DNA of 64,000 nt, from the NCBI GenBank assembly GCA_002104945.1, contig MCFH01000002.1, forward strand, positions 558,001 through 622,000. Direction: 5' to 3'. The position numbers and the translations under genes were made by a program. Within the stretch, counting starts at the first letter, position 1. Every line of letters starts with the position of its first letter. The notes under the pieces are model-generated. The model worked only from the letters and a program-made list of their open reading frames with translations. It made no database searches and had not been told where the DNA came from. Shown here piece by piece: positions 25,585-39,587 of this stretch. The stretch comes from Piromyces finnis (lineage: Eukaryota > Neocallimastigomycota > Neocallimastigomycetes > Neocallimastigales > Neocallimastigaceae).

Positions 25585-27021
25585 ATGAAATTTAATTCCA
25601 AATTTTTAATTGGAACAGGAATTAATACATTCAATTTCAAACCATCATTAAATTATACATTATTATTATCTGTACTTAATAATACAATACAAAATAAATT
25701 TAGATTTTCATCACTAACTACTACTACCACTACTACTTGTTCTCTTGTATTTACTAATAATTATTCTACAAATATTAATAATAATTTTGTGAAAATGAAT
25801 TTATATCAACATCTTCAAGATTGTAAAAAATATTTAACTAATAATAAGGAAAATAATAAAACAACTACCCTTGTTTTAGGTAATGAAACAGCAGATCTTG
25901 ACTCTATGGTATCAGCACTATTTTATTCCTATCTTGCTTCCGTAACTTCTTCAAATAAAAACCGTCAATATATACCACTAATTAATTTAAATAGAGAAGA
26001 TTTCAAATTAAAAACGGATTGTATTTATCCTATTGTAAACTATTTCAATTCACAGGAAACAGATAAAGAAGTAAATTATAAGACTTGTAGTCAAGAACTT
26101 GTTTTTAGAGATGATATTACTCCAGAAGTTCTTGCTTCATTTAATGAATTACAAATTGTATTAGTCGATCATAACCGACTTTGCTATGATTTTGAAGAAC
26201 TTCTCAGTAAAAAAAAATATGTGGTTGAAAGTATTATTGACCATCATGTTGATGAAAATAAGTATAAGCCAACTCATCTCAAGATAATAAATATGGTTGG
26301 TTCAACAGTATCTTTAATTACACAACTCTATCAACAAGAAGAGCAAAAAAATAAAGAACTTTTCCAACAAAATCCAATGGATGCTGAAATGGCAAAACTT
26401 TTCTTAGCTCCTATTTTAATTGATAGTGTAAATTTAAATAGAGAATACCATAGAACAACAGACATTGATGAGAATTCAGCAGAATATTTAAAAAATATCA
26501 TTTTAAAGAAAGAACAAACCTTTAACACCAACCACTACTACAAACATTTAAAAGAGAATAAGCATAAGATAGAAGACTTATCCATTTACGATTTATTACG
26601 TAAAGACTTTAAAAAGTATTTCCATCATCCAAATTCAGATAAAACTTCACCCGAAAATTATTTCTATGGTATTAGTAGTGTTTCCAGATGGTGTATAAAA
26701 AAATTAATCGAAGAGAAATCTGATGCTAAAGAAGAAATTATTTCTTCTATGAAGAAATGGATGCAAAAACAAAATTTAAAATTTCTTCTTATTATGGCTT
26801 CTCATCTTGATGGTGATATCTTTAAAAGGGAGCTTTTCTTTTTATTTGATGAAAATTTCAATGCTTCCATTGAAGCAGCTATTATAAAGGGTATAGAGAA
26901 TTCTGATATTGAATGTACTTGTATTCAAAAATCTGAAGATGATCATCATTACTATTATAGTCAAAAGAATTTAAAATATTCTAGAAAAGTACTTCAACCT
27001 TATTTACAAAGTTTACTTTAA
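25585..27021 (+). CDS. PPX1: Exopolyphosphatase, PPX1 type (DHH phosphoesterase), with N-terminal targeting-like leader
   Basis: Hydrolyses terminal phosphates from inorganic polyphosphate. DHH-family motifs, numbering from the ATG at 25585: GNETADLDSM near residue 97, VDHNR near 194, IDHHVDE near 218 (the DHH metal site), VGSTVS near 238, and a DHHA2-like C-terminal half (SHLDGDIFKRELFFL). 478 residues. An internal ATG at 25795 would give 408 residues, about the size of yeast Ppx1 (397). The 70 residues between these two starts contain no Asp or Glu, several Lys/Arg, and presequence-like sites (KFRFSS, NNYST). In an anaerobic fungus this suggests import into hydrogenosomes, possibly with a cytosolic form from the inner start. 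An in-frame ATG at 25540 lies in the tetranucleotide repeat and is less likely. Single exon. Confidence 0.9.
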   Translation: MKFNSKFLIGTGINTFNFKPSLNYTLLLSVLNNTIQNKFRFSSLTTTTTTTCSLVFTNNYSTNINNNFVKMNLYQHLQDCKKYLTNNKENNKTTTLVLGNETADLDSMVSALFYSYLASVTSSNKNRQYIPLINLNREDFKLKTDCIYPIVNYFNSQETDKEVNYKTCSQELVFRDDITPEVLASFNELQIVLVDHNRLCYDFEELLSKKKYVVESIIDHHVDENKYKPTHLKIINMVGSTVSLITQLYQQEEQKNKELFQQNPMDAEMAKLFLAPILIDSVNLNREYHRTTDIDENSAEYLKNIILKKEQTFNTNHYYKHLKENKHKIEDLSIYDLLRKDFKKYFHHPNSDKTSPENYFYGISSVSRWCIKKLIEEKSDAKEEIISSMKKWMQKQNLKFLLIMASHLDGDIFKRELFFLFDENFNASIEAAIIKGIENSDIECTCIQKSEDDHHYYYSQKNLKYSRKVLQPYLQSLL

Positions 27022-28008
27022 AAATCAACAAATAAAATAATATATATATATAATAAATAATAATATCAACAAAAGTAACAACAACAACAACAACAATAAT
27101 AATAAAAAAAAAACGTAAAGTAAAAAAACAAAAAATAAATATGTAAATGAAAAATATAAGTTATATATTCACAAGAAAAAATATTAAAAATAGTAAATAT
27201 TACATGTGTATTTATATTCACATATTAAAAAGCCATTATTTAATAAACATATATGAATAAGTTATTTTGAAGTTTTATATTAATGGAAGACGTTAGCTAC
27301 AAGGGTGTTATGAACTAGTATAAATAATATGGATTATAATATACATTTCAATATGTTTCAAATTAAATGTTTTTTATTTTATTTTTTATTATTAATTACA
27401 ATGATTTTATTATAATTTATTAATTATATTAAAAAATAAAGGTCATATAATTATTTCATGTATTAAAGCTGTTAATCTTAAAAAATTACTAATGAATATC
27501 AATTTATTTTGTATTTATAACTATTTATAATGAAAATTTTTATATTTATAATAAATAAAGTTTTTGTTATTGAATAATAATGAATGTAAAAATTGGTTGG
27601 TCAAATAATTTTCATTATTTTTTTTTTTTTTAAACAATGATATTTAACATACTTTATGAAAAATTTAGTTAAAGGTTATGGAATTATAAATATATTATAT
27701 ATTACATATAATATATTAATAATTAAAACTTTTCTATATTCTTCATATTAATAAAGAGAATATAATTGATATAAATACTTTTTTTTTTCTTTAGTTCTAT
27801 TTTTTTTTGTTTTATAAGATATAAAAATTTCACTTTATAATTATTTTAAAGATATAGTTAATCAATATATATATTGAATGATAATATTATTTTTTATATA
27901 TAATTTAAAATAGTTTTTTGGTATATAAGTATTATCTTTTTTTTTAACTTTTTTTATACTATTTAAATTAAAAATTTATTTTAAAGTCGAGCAAAATAAG
28001 AAAAAAAG
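27022..28008. other. AT-rich spacer, no gene seen
   Basis: Contains a short CAA/AAC repeat (about 27070-27095) and poly-T runs. Probably the 3' UTR of PPX1 and the promoter of the next gene. Confidence 0.65.
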
Positions 28009-30330
<2,322 letters not shown>

Positions 30331-31599
30331 ATTTAGTTTTTAAAAGTAATAAAGAAAAAAATTGTACTTTTATATATGCATATATATTTCAAAGTAATCT
30401 TTATTAGATATATTATTTTTTTTCTAAACATCTATTGAAGTATTTGTTTTATTTTATTATAATAAAAAAAAATAAAAAAAAAATAGTATTTAAATATTTT
30501 ATATGTTTTATATTTAATATATACATATATATTATACAATAGAAAAAAGATAAAACGATATAACTAACAAATTTTAATACTATTTATTATATTGAAAAAA
30601 AAAAAACATGGCTAATTCCCTAACCTACTTTAGAGTGGTGTATTTGTAAAAAGAAAAAAAAAGTTTAATATTTTGAATTTTAATTTTAAATATATTAATT
30701 GTTATAACACATTTTAATAAATATTTATGGAAATTTCATTTTTCCTTTTTTGTATAAAATAAATTATTTATAATTTAATGGAAATCCAAATATATTAAAA
30801 TTTATTTATTATTAAAATTTATAAATTATAAATATAAAACAAAAATATAAGAGGAATGAATTACTATTCATTAAATTTCAAATAATAAGAATATTTGAAT
30901 ATGAATATAGTATACACTATTTAATGATACTATTTAATTATAAAATACTAATTAATAAAGTATTTTATTTTTATATGAATTATTTTTTAGTAAATAAAAT
31001 CGCTTAAAATAATAAAAAAGTTTCATTGCCATAAATCAAAACAATAATTGAAATTTTAATCAAATTTATCTATAAAATTATATTTTCATTATCAAAAATA
31101 ATGTATACAAAATGTATGGATATATTGTTTATATAAAATTTATTAATGACTTCATTATTGTATGGCTAAAAATGTTTATTAATTAGTCAATGCTAAATTT
31201 CATCATGCTATAAAATAATAAGTAGATGAGAAAATATAACTATTGGAAAATAGTTCTCTTATTAAAATGACTAAGATACTTTAATAGTCCATATAAAGTA
31301 TTATAATAATAATATTTTATTATTATAATAAAGTATTATTATTAATAAGCTTTTTTTTTTTTATTTTTACCCCCAACATAACATTACTTTATTACTATTA
31401 CACTAAACTTAAAAATACCTTTTGCTTGTTCAAATTCTATTCCAATATATTATTTTCATGTTATAATTTAAATTATTTATAGTTTACTATTCTTATTTAA
31501 TTCCTATATGTACAAGTTTTAATGACAGACATATAGTTGAGACTTTTTTTATATTATATTACTTAATGATGTAGAAAGATGAATAATTGTGAGAGTACT

Positions 31600-31760
31600 A
31601 TGATAACTAGTAGCATAGATCTTTGAACATTAATGTTACTGAAACAATAAAATATGCCTAAGAGGGTAAAGAAAACAGGCTCAACAGTTTATGAATTAAC
31701 AGAAATCAAAAGAAGAATTGTACCAGCAGGCTGAGTAGGCTGGCTACGGTAGCTAAAAAA
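31600..31760. other. GC-richer island with 26-codon ORF, unidentified
   Basis: About 160 bp clearly richer in G and C than the kilobases around it. On the + strand an ATG at 31654 opens a 26-codon frame (MPKRVKKTGSTVYELTEIKR and six more residues) ending in TGA at 31732. After the stop the frame reads VGWLR and stops again. The opposite strand also has a frame with one stop. It may be a degraded gene or transposon fragment, or a structured RNA. I recognise no family. Confidence 0.3.
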
Positions 31761-32427
31761 AAATATACATAATAACATATGCAATATATTAATAATACAT
31801 TTTTTTAATTATTATAAATATATTTTAATATACTTATATAATAAAATTATTAATTTACCATTTTTTATTTCATCTCTTTTAGAAGAAAGAAAACTCTTCT
31901 AATTTAATTGAATATAAACCATCATATATTATGTTCAATTGTTTTTTATTAACAATTAGTATAATAATATAATAAATAAATTATATTTTAAGGTTTATTT
32001 AAATAATATATTATTATCAATAAATTAAAAAAAAAGTATTACATGTATTACATTATCACTTAATTAAAATGATAAATACTATAAAATAAACTTTTCAATT
32101 GTTCAGAATAATGTAAAAAATTTAGACCAATGAAAGTAGTTATTTAAAATTTTTATATATTAGATTTTATATATGCAAGGGTAAATATTCTTATGAATGA
32201 AAGAAGATCTGTGATTTTAGTATTAATAGGATATCATTTTCATTGGCTTATAATATTAATATGAAATACAATAAATTCCTCATCCAATAAAATTATAAAT
32301 GAAATACATCATTCTACGTTTTTAAGAAAAATTTTATTTGGTAATGGCTTTCTTTATATTTAGGAAAAAAAAAATAATTTCCAATCTAATTTTAATATAT
32401 TCAATAAATTATTAAATTATTAGAAAA

Positions 32428-32610
32428 ATGGCAAAAGATAAAAAGAAGTTATTTAAACCTTACTTTTGAATCGGATGTTGGTGAGTTTTAAATAGTCCAT
32501 TAAACATTTTTTTTATTCTTCAATAGCATTTTATTTTCTTATAAGAAATACTTATACTTTTAGGTGACAAAGTAAATTTACAAAATAATAATTTTTTTTT
32601 AAATTAGTAT
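32428..32610 (+). pseudogene. Possible decayed BuGZ/ZNF207-like zinc-finger gene, first exon
   Basis: An ATG in good A-rich context (32428) is followed by MAKDKKKLFKPYF and then TGA (32467), with a GTGAGT donor-like site at 32481. BuGZ-type proteins begin with a short Lys-rich stretch, then KPW/Y and a CWYC zinc-finger start. Here the Cys-Trp positions would be TTT TGA, one base change each from TGT TGG. A TTTTAG acceptor-like site near 32562 is followed by GDKVNLQNN, faintly like the next part of the family. The match is short and could be chance. Confidence 0.25.
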
Positions 32611-33865
32611 ATCATTCATATAATACCAAAAGCAATATAACTATTTTTAATATATTTTATTAATTAAAATAATTTTCGGTAATAATATTTAATTCTATTT
32701 ATATCATATATTATAATATATCAATAGAATATATTATTTGTATTATATTTGAATATATTAAATATTTTAATTTTAATTAAAATTTCTCTATAAAAATTTT
32801 TTAAATATAATATATTAAATATAATTGTATTATATTTATTATATATATTTCAAATATATTCTATTATAGAATAAAAGATAGCTTAATAAGATAATAAGAT
32901 ATTAAACTCAATATTAATATAATTATTAATATATTAGAAAAATGTATTATACAGTTTTGTGTATAATATATTTTAATATATTTATATTGGCTAACATAAA
33001 TTAATTCTTTATAATATATAATAAGACATTATTGGATAATTGCTAATATAGCATTTAAAAATAGTAATCTTTTTCAAAAAATTTTTATGTGTGTAGAGGC
33101 TAAAATGATTTCTGCCTATTTATGAATGATAGATGATTGAATAAAATGTTGTTGAATAAACAACACCAATGTATTATTTTTTTATTTCTCTAGGTTTAAA
33201 TTTAAAGACGTCTTCTCTTTACAATGAACTGTATATCATTAACATGATGTTATAAAATATTAAATAAAAAAAGTTTTGTTTTATATTTGCAAATCTAGTA
33301 TAAAAATATAATTTGTATCATGGAAAAATGCATCACGTGTATTTTGAGCCACTATATATTGATAATAATTTATAATATTTGGAAGAAACATTAAATAATT
33401 AAATATATATTATATATATTATAATATAATTATATTACATATATTTTTATTTTCTTCTGTAATTTGTATAATACATTTAATATAAGACAAAATATTAATT
33501 AAATTTATATATAATACAAAAAAAAAAAAAAAATCATTTCTATCATTTCATCTAAAAGTTAAGATTTTAATAAAACTTTATATATATATATATATATTTT
33601 AATATATATGTATATAATATATTAATAATTACTTTTAGTATTTAATTGCCTTTTTTTCTTTCTTTTTTTTTTTTTTTTTAAAGTATTCTTTTCTTTTTTT
33701 TATTTTTTTTTTAACATTTTACTAAATAGTATATTTATTATAAAGATTTAATAATTTGTGAGATAAGAAGAAAAGATATTGAGAATATTATACATTTGAA
33801 TTAATACTAGCTATTATAATATTTAAATAAATGAAAATTTATTAAATACAAATAACACAGAAAAA

Positions 33866-36772
33866 ATGATAAAATTATTACTTTTAATAGCATTAAATAT
33901 TGCTTTAATATATGCTAGAACTGTAAAGTTCAGCGTTATTGCTTTTGGTACCAATGTACAAGTAAAAATTGGTTCCACAAAATATACTATGACTAAGACA
34001 AATTCTTATGATCCAGTATTCACTTACACAGCAGGAAATCTTAGTTCTAGTAGTTACAGGTAAATAGGCTAAAAAGATTTGGTATTTCATAAACAAAGAA
34101 ATTTAAAAAAAAAAAAAAAGAGAAAAAAATATGTTAGTAACGAAGTTAATAATAATTAAATAAATTATAGTTATAAATATATTGTAGATAATAAAGAAGA
34201 ATCCTTCACTCGTACTCTTAGTAGTACTGCAACAACTACTCATAATGAATTTTTTGAAAGAAAGGATACAATTAAAACTTTACCAGAATTCAATCACCCA
34301 GATAAGGGTACTTGGAAAAAGTCTATTGGTAAAACTTCACTTTTCGATGATTCATATATTCCAACTGTCCATATATACGGTACTAATGCTGAAAAGACAT
34401 TTACTGAAGCCACCTCAAGTTATGTTAGTAGAGTTACTTTTATTCTTAAAGATGATATTATTGTATTAAAAAATGTTGCTTGTTATCCAAAGAATGTATC
34501 TTGGCCAAAATTCCAATTTAAATTAATTGGTAATCAATATGCTGGTGACACATCTGGTGTTTATAATCGTTATGTATTAAAGTTCCGTGATAATAATGAA
34601 GACCCAACTTTCTTTAGACAAAAGTTATATTCTGATATTATGGATACAATTGGTGTTCCAACTATTCAAACAATTTTTGCACGTGTCTACGTTAACAATA
34701 AACCAGTTGGTTTATATGTTTTACAAGAAGAAGCTGCCAGTGAATCTTTTGCTAGAGCTTGTTTCCATGGTGATAATAATGGTAAATTAAAAATTACTAA
34801 TATTAATAAATTAGGACATCCATTGGATTGTAGTACTGGTGCTGATATTGCTTACGGTGATGGTGTTAGTTATTCTGCATTCCAACCATACAATAAGACT
34901 CGTTATGATAATAGTAGAATTAAGCTTTTAGCTAAGGCTTTATATGACTTAGATATTAATAATGAAACTGCTGTTTCAAATTTCGATAAACAATGGTTTG
35001 ATATTAATTCCTTTTTGAAAGCAGTAGCTATGGAATATTTAACTGGTCACTGGGATTCATATTTATTCTATTCTACCAATTATGCTATGTATGATAATCC
35101 AGATGAATCTGATGAAAGTAATAAGCGTTACAAATTCTATTTCATTTGCCAAGATTGGGATAATACTTTTGGTATTAATCTTGACGATTCTTATATTCAC
35201 TGTGCAGTAGATGAATTTTTAAATTATTCATACAAAAATTATGTAAATGCTAAATGGGGTGTTGATAGTTATGATGCTCCAAGACGTTATGTTTTTGATA
35301 AGCTTTTATCTAATAAGAATATTAAAAAGAAGTTTGAAAATATTCTTACTGATATTGTTAAATATATCATGAACCCAACTTCTTTTGAACCACGTCTTAG
35401 TGCTTTTGTTGAAAGATTCAAAGATGAAGTTAAATTTAGTTACACTACTACTCCATGGCGTACTGGTACTGAAAAGATTAAGTGGGATATGGGTGATTTT
35501 GAAAGAAATCTCAATTATAAAGGAAGACACGGTGTTGAATTTGGATTAAGAGAATTTGTATGTAAGAGAGCTAAGGGAATTAATTCTGAATTCTCATTAG
35601 GCCTTAAGATTGATTGTAGCGCTTATGAAAGTCCAAAAGAATGTGGACCAGGTTATGGTTATTGTCACGATAATAAATGCTGTAGTCCATATGGTTGGTG
35701 TGGTACTACAACTGCTCATTGTGGAACAGGTTGTCAATCAGGATATGGTTTATGTACCAATACTAATGGCAAGTGTGGTCCAAACAATGGAAATGCTAAA
35801 TGTCCATCTGGCCAATGTTGTAGTTCTAAGGGATATTGTGGTACCACAAGTGCTTACTGTGGTACAGGATGTCAATCAGAATTTGGTACTTGCAGTACAT
35901 CTACATCTACATCTACTAAATGTGGTCCAAACAATGGAAATGCTAAATGTCCATCTGGCCAATGTTGTAGTTCTAAGGGATATTGTGGTACCACAAGTGC
36001 TTACTGTGGTACAGGATGTCAATCAGAATTTGGTACTTGCAGTACATCTACATCTACATCTACTAAATGTGGTCCAAACAATGGAAATGCTAAATGTCCA
36101 TCTGGCCAATGTTGTAGTTCTAAGGGATACTGTGGTACCACAAGTGCTTACTGTGGTACAGGATGTCAAGCTAACTTTGGTACTTGTTCTAGTGTTATAA
36201 GTACTAATGGCAAATGTGGTCCAAAGAATGGCAATACTGTTTGCCCATCTGATCAATGTTGTAGTTCTAAGGGATACTGTGGTACTACTAAAGCCTACTG
36301 TGGTACTGGATGTCAAGCTAGCTTTGGTAAATGCTATCCAACTAGTACTAATAGCAAATGTGGTGCAAAGAATGGCAATACTGTTTGTCCATCTGGCCAA
36401 TGTTGTAGTTCTAAGGGATATTGTGGTACCACAAGTGCTTACTGTGGTACAGGATGTCAAGCTAACTTTGGTACTTGCAGTGCATCTACATCTACATCTA
36501 CTAAATGTGGTCCAAACAATGGAAATGCTAAATGTCCATCTGGCCAATGTTGTAGTTCTAAGGGATACTGTGGTACTACAGTAGCTTATTGTGGAGCTGG
36601 ATGTCAATCAGGATTTGGTACTTGTTATGCAGCTAGTACTAATGGATACTGTGGTGCAAAGAATGGTAATACTGTTTGTCCAACAGGTGAATGTTGTAGT
36701 ACTTTTGGTTATTGTGGTAAGAGTACTGACTTTTGTGTTACCTACTGTCAATCAGGTTTTGGTGCATGTTAA
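33866..36772 (+). CDS. Secreted CotH-kinase protein fused to eight chitin-binding (CBM18/hevein) modules
   Basis: Two exons, 33866-34059 and 34171-36772, give 931 residues. A signal peptide (MIKLLLLIALNIALIYA) is followed by the short conserved N-terminal module shared with the paralogues at 44.6-54.6 kb. The CotH kinase domain runs to about residue 530, with the loop GHWDSYLFYSTNYAMY and QDWDNTFG, which correspond to the catalytic-loop and DFG-like metal-binding parts of this atypical secreted kinase family. From about residue 556 there are eight CBM18 modules, each with eight cysteines (for example CPSGQCCSSKGYCGTT), several joined by Ser-Thr linkers. CBM18 binds chitin, so the kinase is probably held on the fungal wall or on spores. 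Unlike the three paralogues, it has no introns after the first. No dockerin is present. Substrate unknown. Confidence 0.92.
35771..36640 (+). repeat. Tandem about 147-bp CBM18-coding repeats
   Basis: Units beginning AARTGTGGTCCAAACAATGG recur near 35771, 35918 and 36065, and again near 36503, with diverged units between. The first two are almost identical in DNA, including silent sites and the (ACATCT)3 linker, which indicates recent duplication or gene conversion. Confidence 0.9.
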
Positions 36773-37234
36773 TTTATTTAAATTTATAAAACAATAACAT
36801 TTATTTACAGAAAAACATATCTTTAAACAAAATTGTTTTAATAATTTTAATAATTAATTATCATTTATATTATAAATAATATACATTTTGTTATCATATG
36901 CTATTTTTGATTATCAATATAATCATTATCTTTTTTTTTATTATAATTTTATAATTTTTGTAATTGCGTATTATGAAAATTTTTTATTTTATCATTAATT
37001 AATTACTATGTATTATTATATTCATTTATTAATGTATTTAGAGTTTTAAAAAGTATTACTTTTTTAATTTTTTTTTTCAAAAAAAAAAAAAGTTTATACT
37101 TTTAAAAAAAAAAAAAAAAGCATTTCAAATAGCTTTTTTTTTTTTTAACGCAATTTAATAAATATATATATAAAAATCAAACAAACAAACAAACAAAAAA
37201 ATTGTGTAAAAAATTTGATTTATTTATTATTTTT
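36773..37234. other. AT-rich spacer, no gene seen
   Basis: 3' flank of the CotH-CBM18 gene with poly-A and poly-T runs and a short (CAAA)n stretch at about 37179-37198, ending where LINE homology begins. Confidence 0.65.
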
Positions 37235-39587
37235 ATTTGGTTTTCGAAAAAAGGAAGAAAGTATTAGTCTTTTCATTTCAATCCAAGAAATATGTCGTAG
37301 ACGTCAATTAGATAATAAAGAGACATATTTTGCGTTTTTTAGATCTCGGGAAAGCATACGATTCAGTCCCAATTGGTAATATTCTCCATAAATTAGATTG
37401 TTTAGGAATCCGAGGTAAGAGTTTACAATTTATCAAAAATTTATATTTAACATCTAAGGTTAATGTCAAATTAGATGGACAATTCTCGAAATCTTTTGAT
37501 GTGAAGAAAGGAGTCCGTCAAGGTTGCCCACTTTCGCCTATTCTTTTTAATCTCTTTATTAATGATATATTTAAAGAGTGCGAAGATCTCGGAGTCAGTT
37601 TAGGTGACACTCGATGCTGTGGTGGACTTTTTGCAGATGATATAGTTATTTGTGCTCCAACAAGAGGATGCTTAAAAAAGATGCTTAGAAGAGTTAATGA
37701 ATGGGCATTGTATAATGAAATGGAATTTGGTATCCAGAAATGTTCAACGATGGTGATTCGTCCTGAATCAATAGAAAATTAGAACAAGAAAGATCCAACA
37801 TTTTACTTTGCAGGAAAACCCATTCCAACTACTGATTGCTATACTTATTTTGGTGTTCCATTTGATAAGAATTTCTTCCTCAAACCAGTAATTAAAGCTC
37901 TTAATAACAAGGTTTTGAAAGGACTTTTCTCAGTCAGTAAATTCTTAAGAAATCCTAATATACCTATTCCTTTCAAAAAACTAGTACTTAACTCACAAGT
38001 GATTAGCAGAGTTTCATACTTTGCACCATTACTTGGATTTCAACAAAGCTAGGTCTAGAATTGCTCAGAAGCATGTTAACAAAGGAATACGATGGGTTGC
38101 CGGAGTTCATAAAGCTGTATCGTTTATATCTTTATACTCTATCTCAAAAGATTTGAACATTTCTCCATTGTCAGCCAAATGTGCGTTAGCTCAGGTTTGA
38201 TGTTTTAACAAGTGGAAAAAATCAAATTATATTATCTCATATCTCATCAATTATATTTCTAAATTTAGAAAATATATATGGTGCAAATTAAGTAGGACAC
38301 TTGATAAAAAACTAAAGAAACATGGAGATGTTAAAGCAGTTAAAAACTTTTATTGGAAAGATCTCAAAGGGAATTCAATCAAAGCGCAATATTATGATGA
38401 TAATAAATTTATTGAAACTAAAGATTTTATTAAATTATGTTATGAATACCCAGAGTTTGCCTATGACTTCTACTGGCTATTGAAAGCAAGAAGCGGATAC
38501 AAGTTGGATGCTAGAGTTGCCAAAGCTGCTAAATTTGTTGATCTAATATGTCCTAACTACTGTCCATGTTGCAAGTGTGATGATCAAAGTATTAAGCATC
38601 GGTTGTTAGATTGTCCAACATTTAGTGATATCCGTATTAAACATTATGATTCTATAGTCCAGCTACTAAATTTTTTCAGTCAACGCAATTCCAACAGTCC
38701 TATCAATAATAATGAAAATGTTAATATCAGTAGAGATAGTAATAATATTAATAGTAATAGTAACAATAGTACTAATAACATTAACAATAGTAATAGTAAC
38801 AATAGTACTAATAACATTAACAATAGTAATAGTAATAATAGTACTAATAACAATAATGCTAATAACAATAATAGTAGTAGAATTAATAATATTAGTAATA
38901 ATAACAATAGTAGTAATAGAAATAATAATATTAGTAATGATAGCAATAATGAAGATAATAATTCTAATTTAGATAGTAATTTAATTAATAATAGTAATAG
39001 TTCTAATAATCCGGTGAATATCAATGTGTATGATTATTCTAGTGTGTGCAGTAAAATATTTAAATTCCTTCTTGGGGGAAGAAGTTTTAACAATATCAAT
39101 TACAATTCAAGGGAATGGAAAGAACTTTGCAAGTAACAGATACAATTGGGCACTTACGAAGAAACACCATTCATGACGGTAACAGCAGAACTTCTAACCA
39201 AAATCATGCCTTTTATTATTGACCAGTAATGGTCAATGTTCAAAAGGTTTAAAGCAACAACCAAGAGCGTCAATGCTGAAGAAACAGTAAGACAGGCCAG
39301 GAGGGTCAGCGCAACCAATGGAGATCATAATTTTATTCAATGACAAAATTTTGATCTTTGACTTGGTGTCCCATTGGAAGTCAAATACAATTAATGTACT
39401 TTAGTATAATAGTGACTTTCTTACTTTAATTACTAGAATACATTATACCCAATTTTTATTCATTTGTGTTTATTTAAACATATATTTTTATTTTTTATTT
39501 TTATTTTCAATTTTATTTTTTTATAACATGTATTATAATTTTAATTAAATTAATAATAAAGTTTAAAAATATTAAGAAAAAAAAAAA
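37235..39587 (+). pseudogene. LINE copy 2, 5'-truncated and inactivated
   Basis: Second copy of the LINE at 2524-6340, in the opposite orientation. Homology begins abruptly inside the reverse-transcriptase region (ATTTGGTTTTCG) and continues to the same 3' UTR and a short poly(A) at 39577-39587. Compared with copy 1 it has an extra T in the run near 37338 (frameshift), TAG at 37780 in place of a Gln codon, a one-base insertion near 38038, TGA at 38198 in place of an Arg codon, TAA at 39134 and a further TAA near 39226. The FADDIV catalytic box and the Cys/His motif are still readable in pieces. The Asn/Ser tract is longer than in copy 1. Loss of 5' sequence is typical of incomplete reverse transcription. 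Confidence 0.93.

Larger units (their letters stand above)
30331..33865. other. 3.5 kb AT-rich desert with two possible gene relics
   Basis: No intact gene seen. Two short islands differ from the surroundings and are listed separately: a relatively GC-rich patch at 31600-31760 and a zinc-finger-like first exon with a stop at 32428. The rest is A/T runs and AT-rich words. Confidence 0.6.

Noticed and set aside
36023-36607. Antisense and shifted long frames over the CBM18 repeats
   Set aside because: Shadows of the true frame kept open by the repetitive coding sequence.
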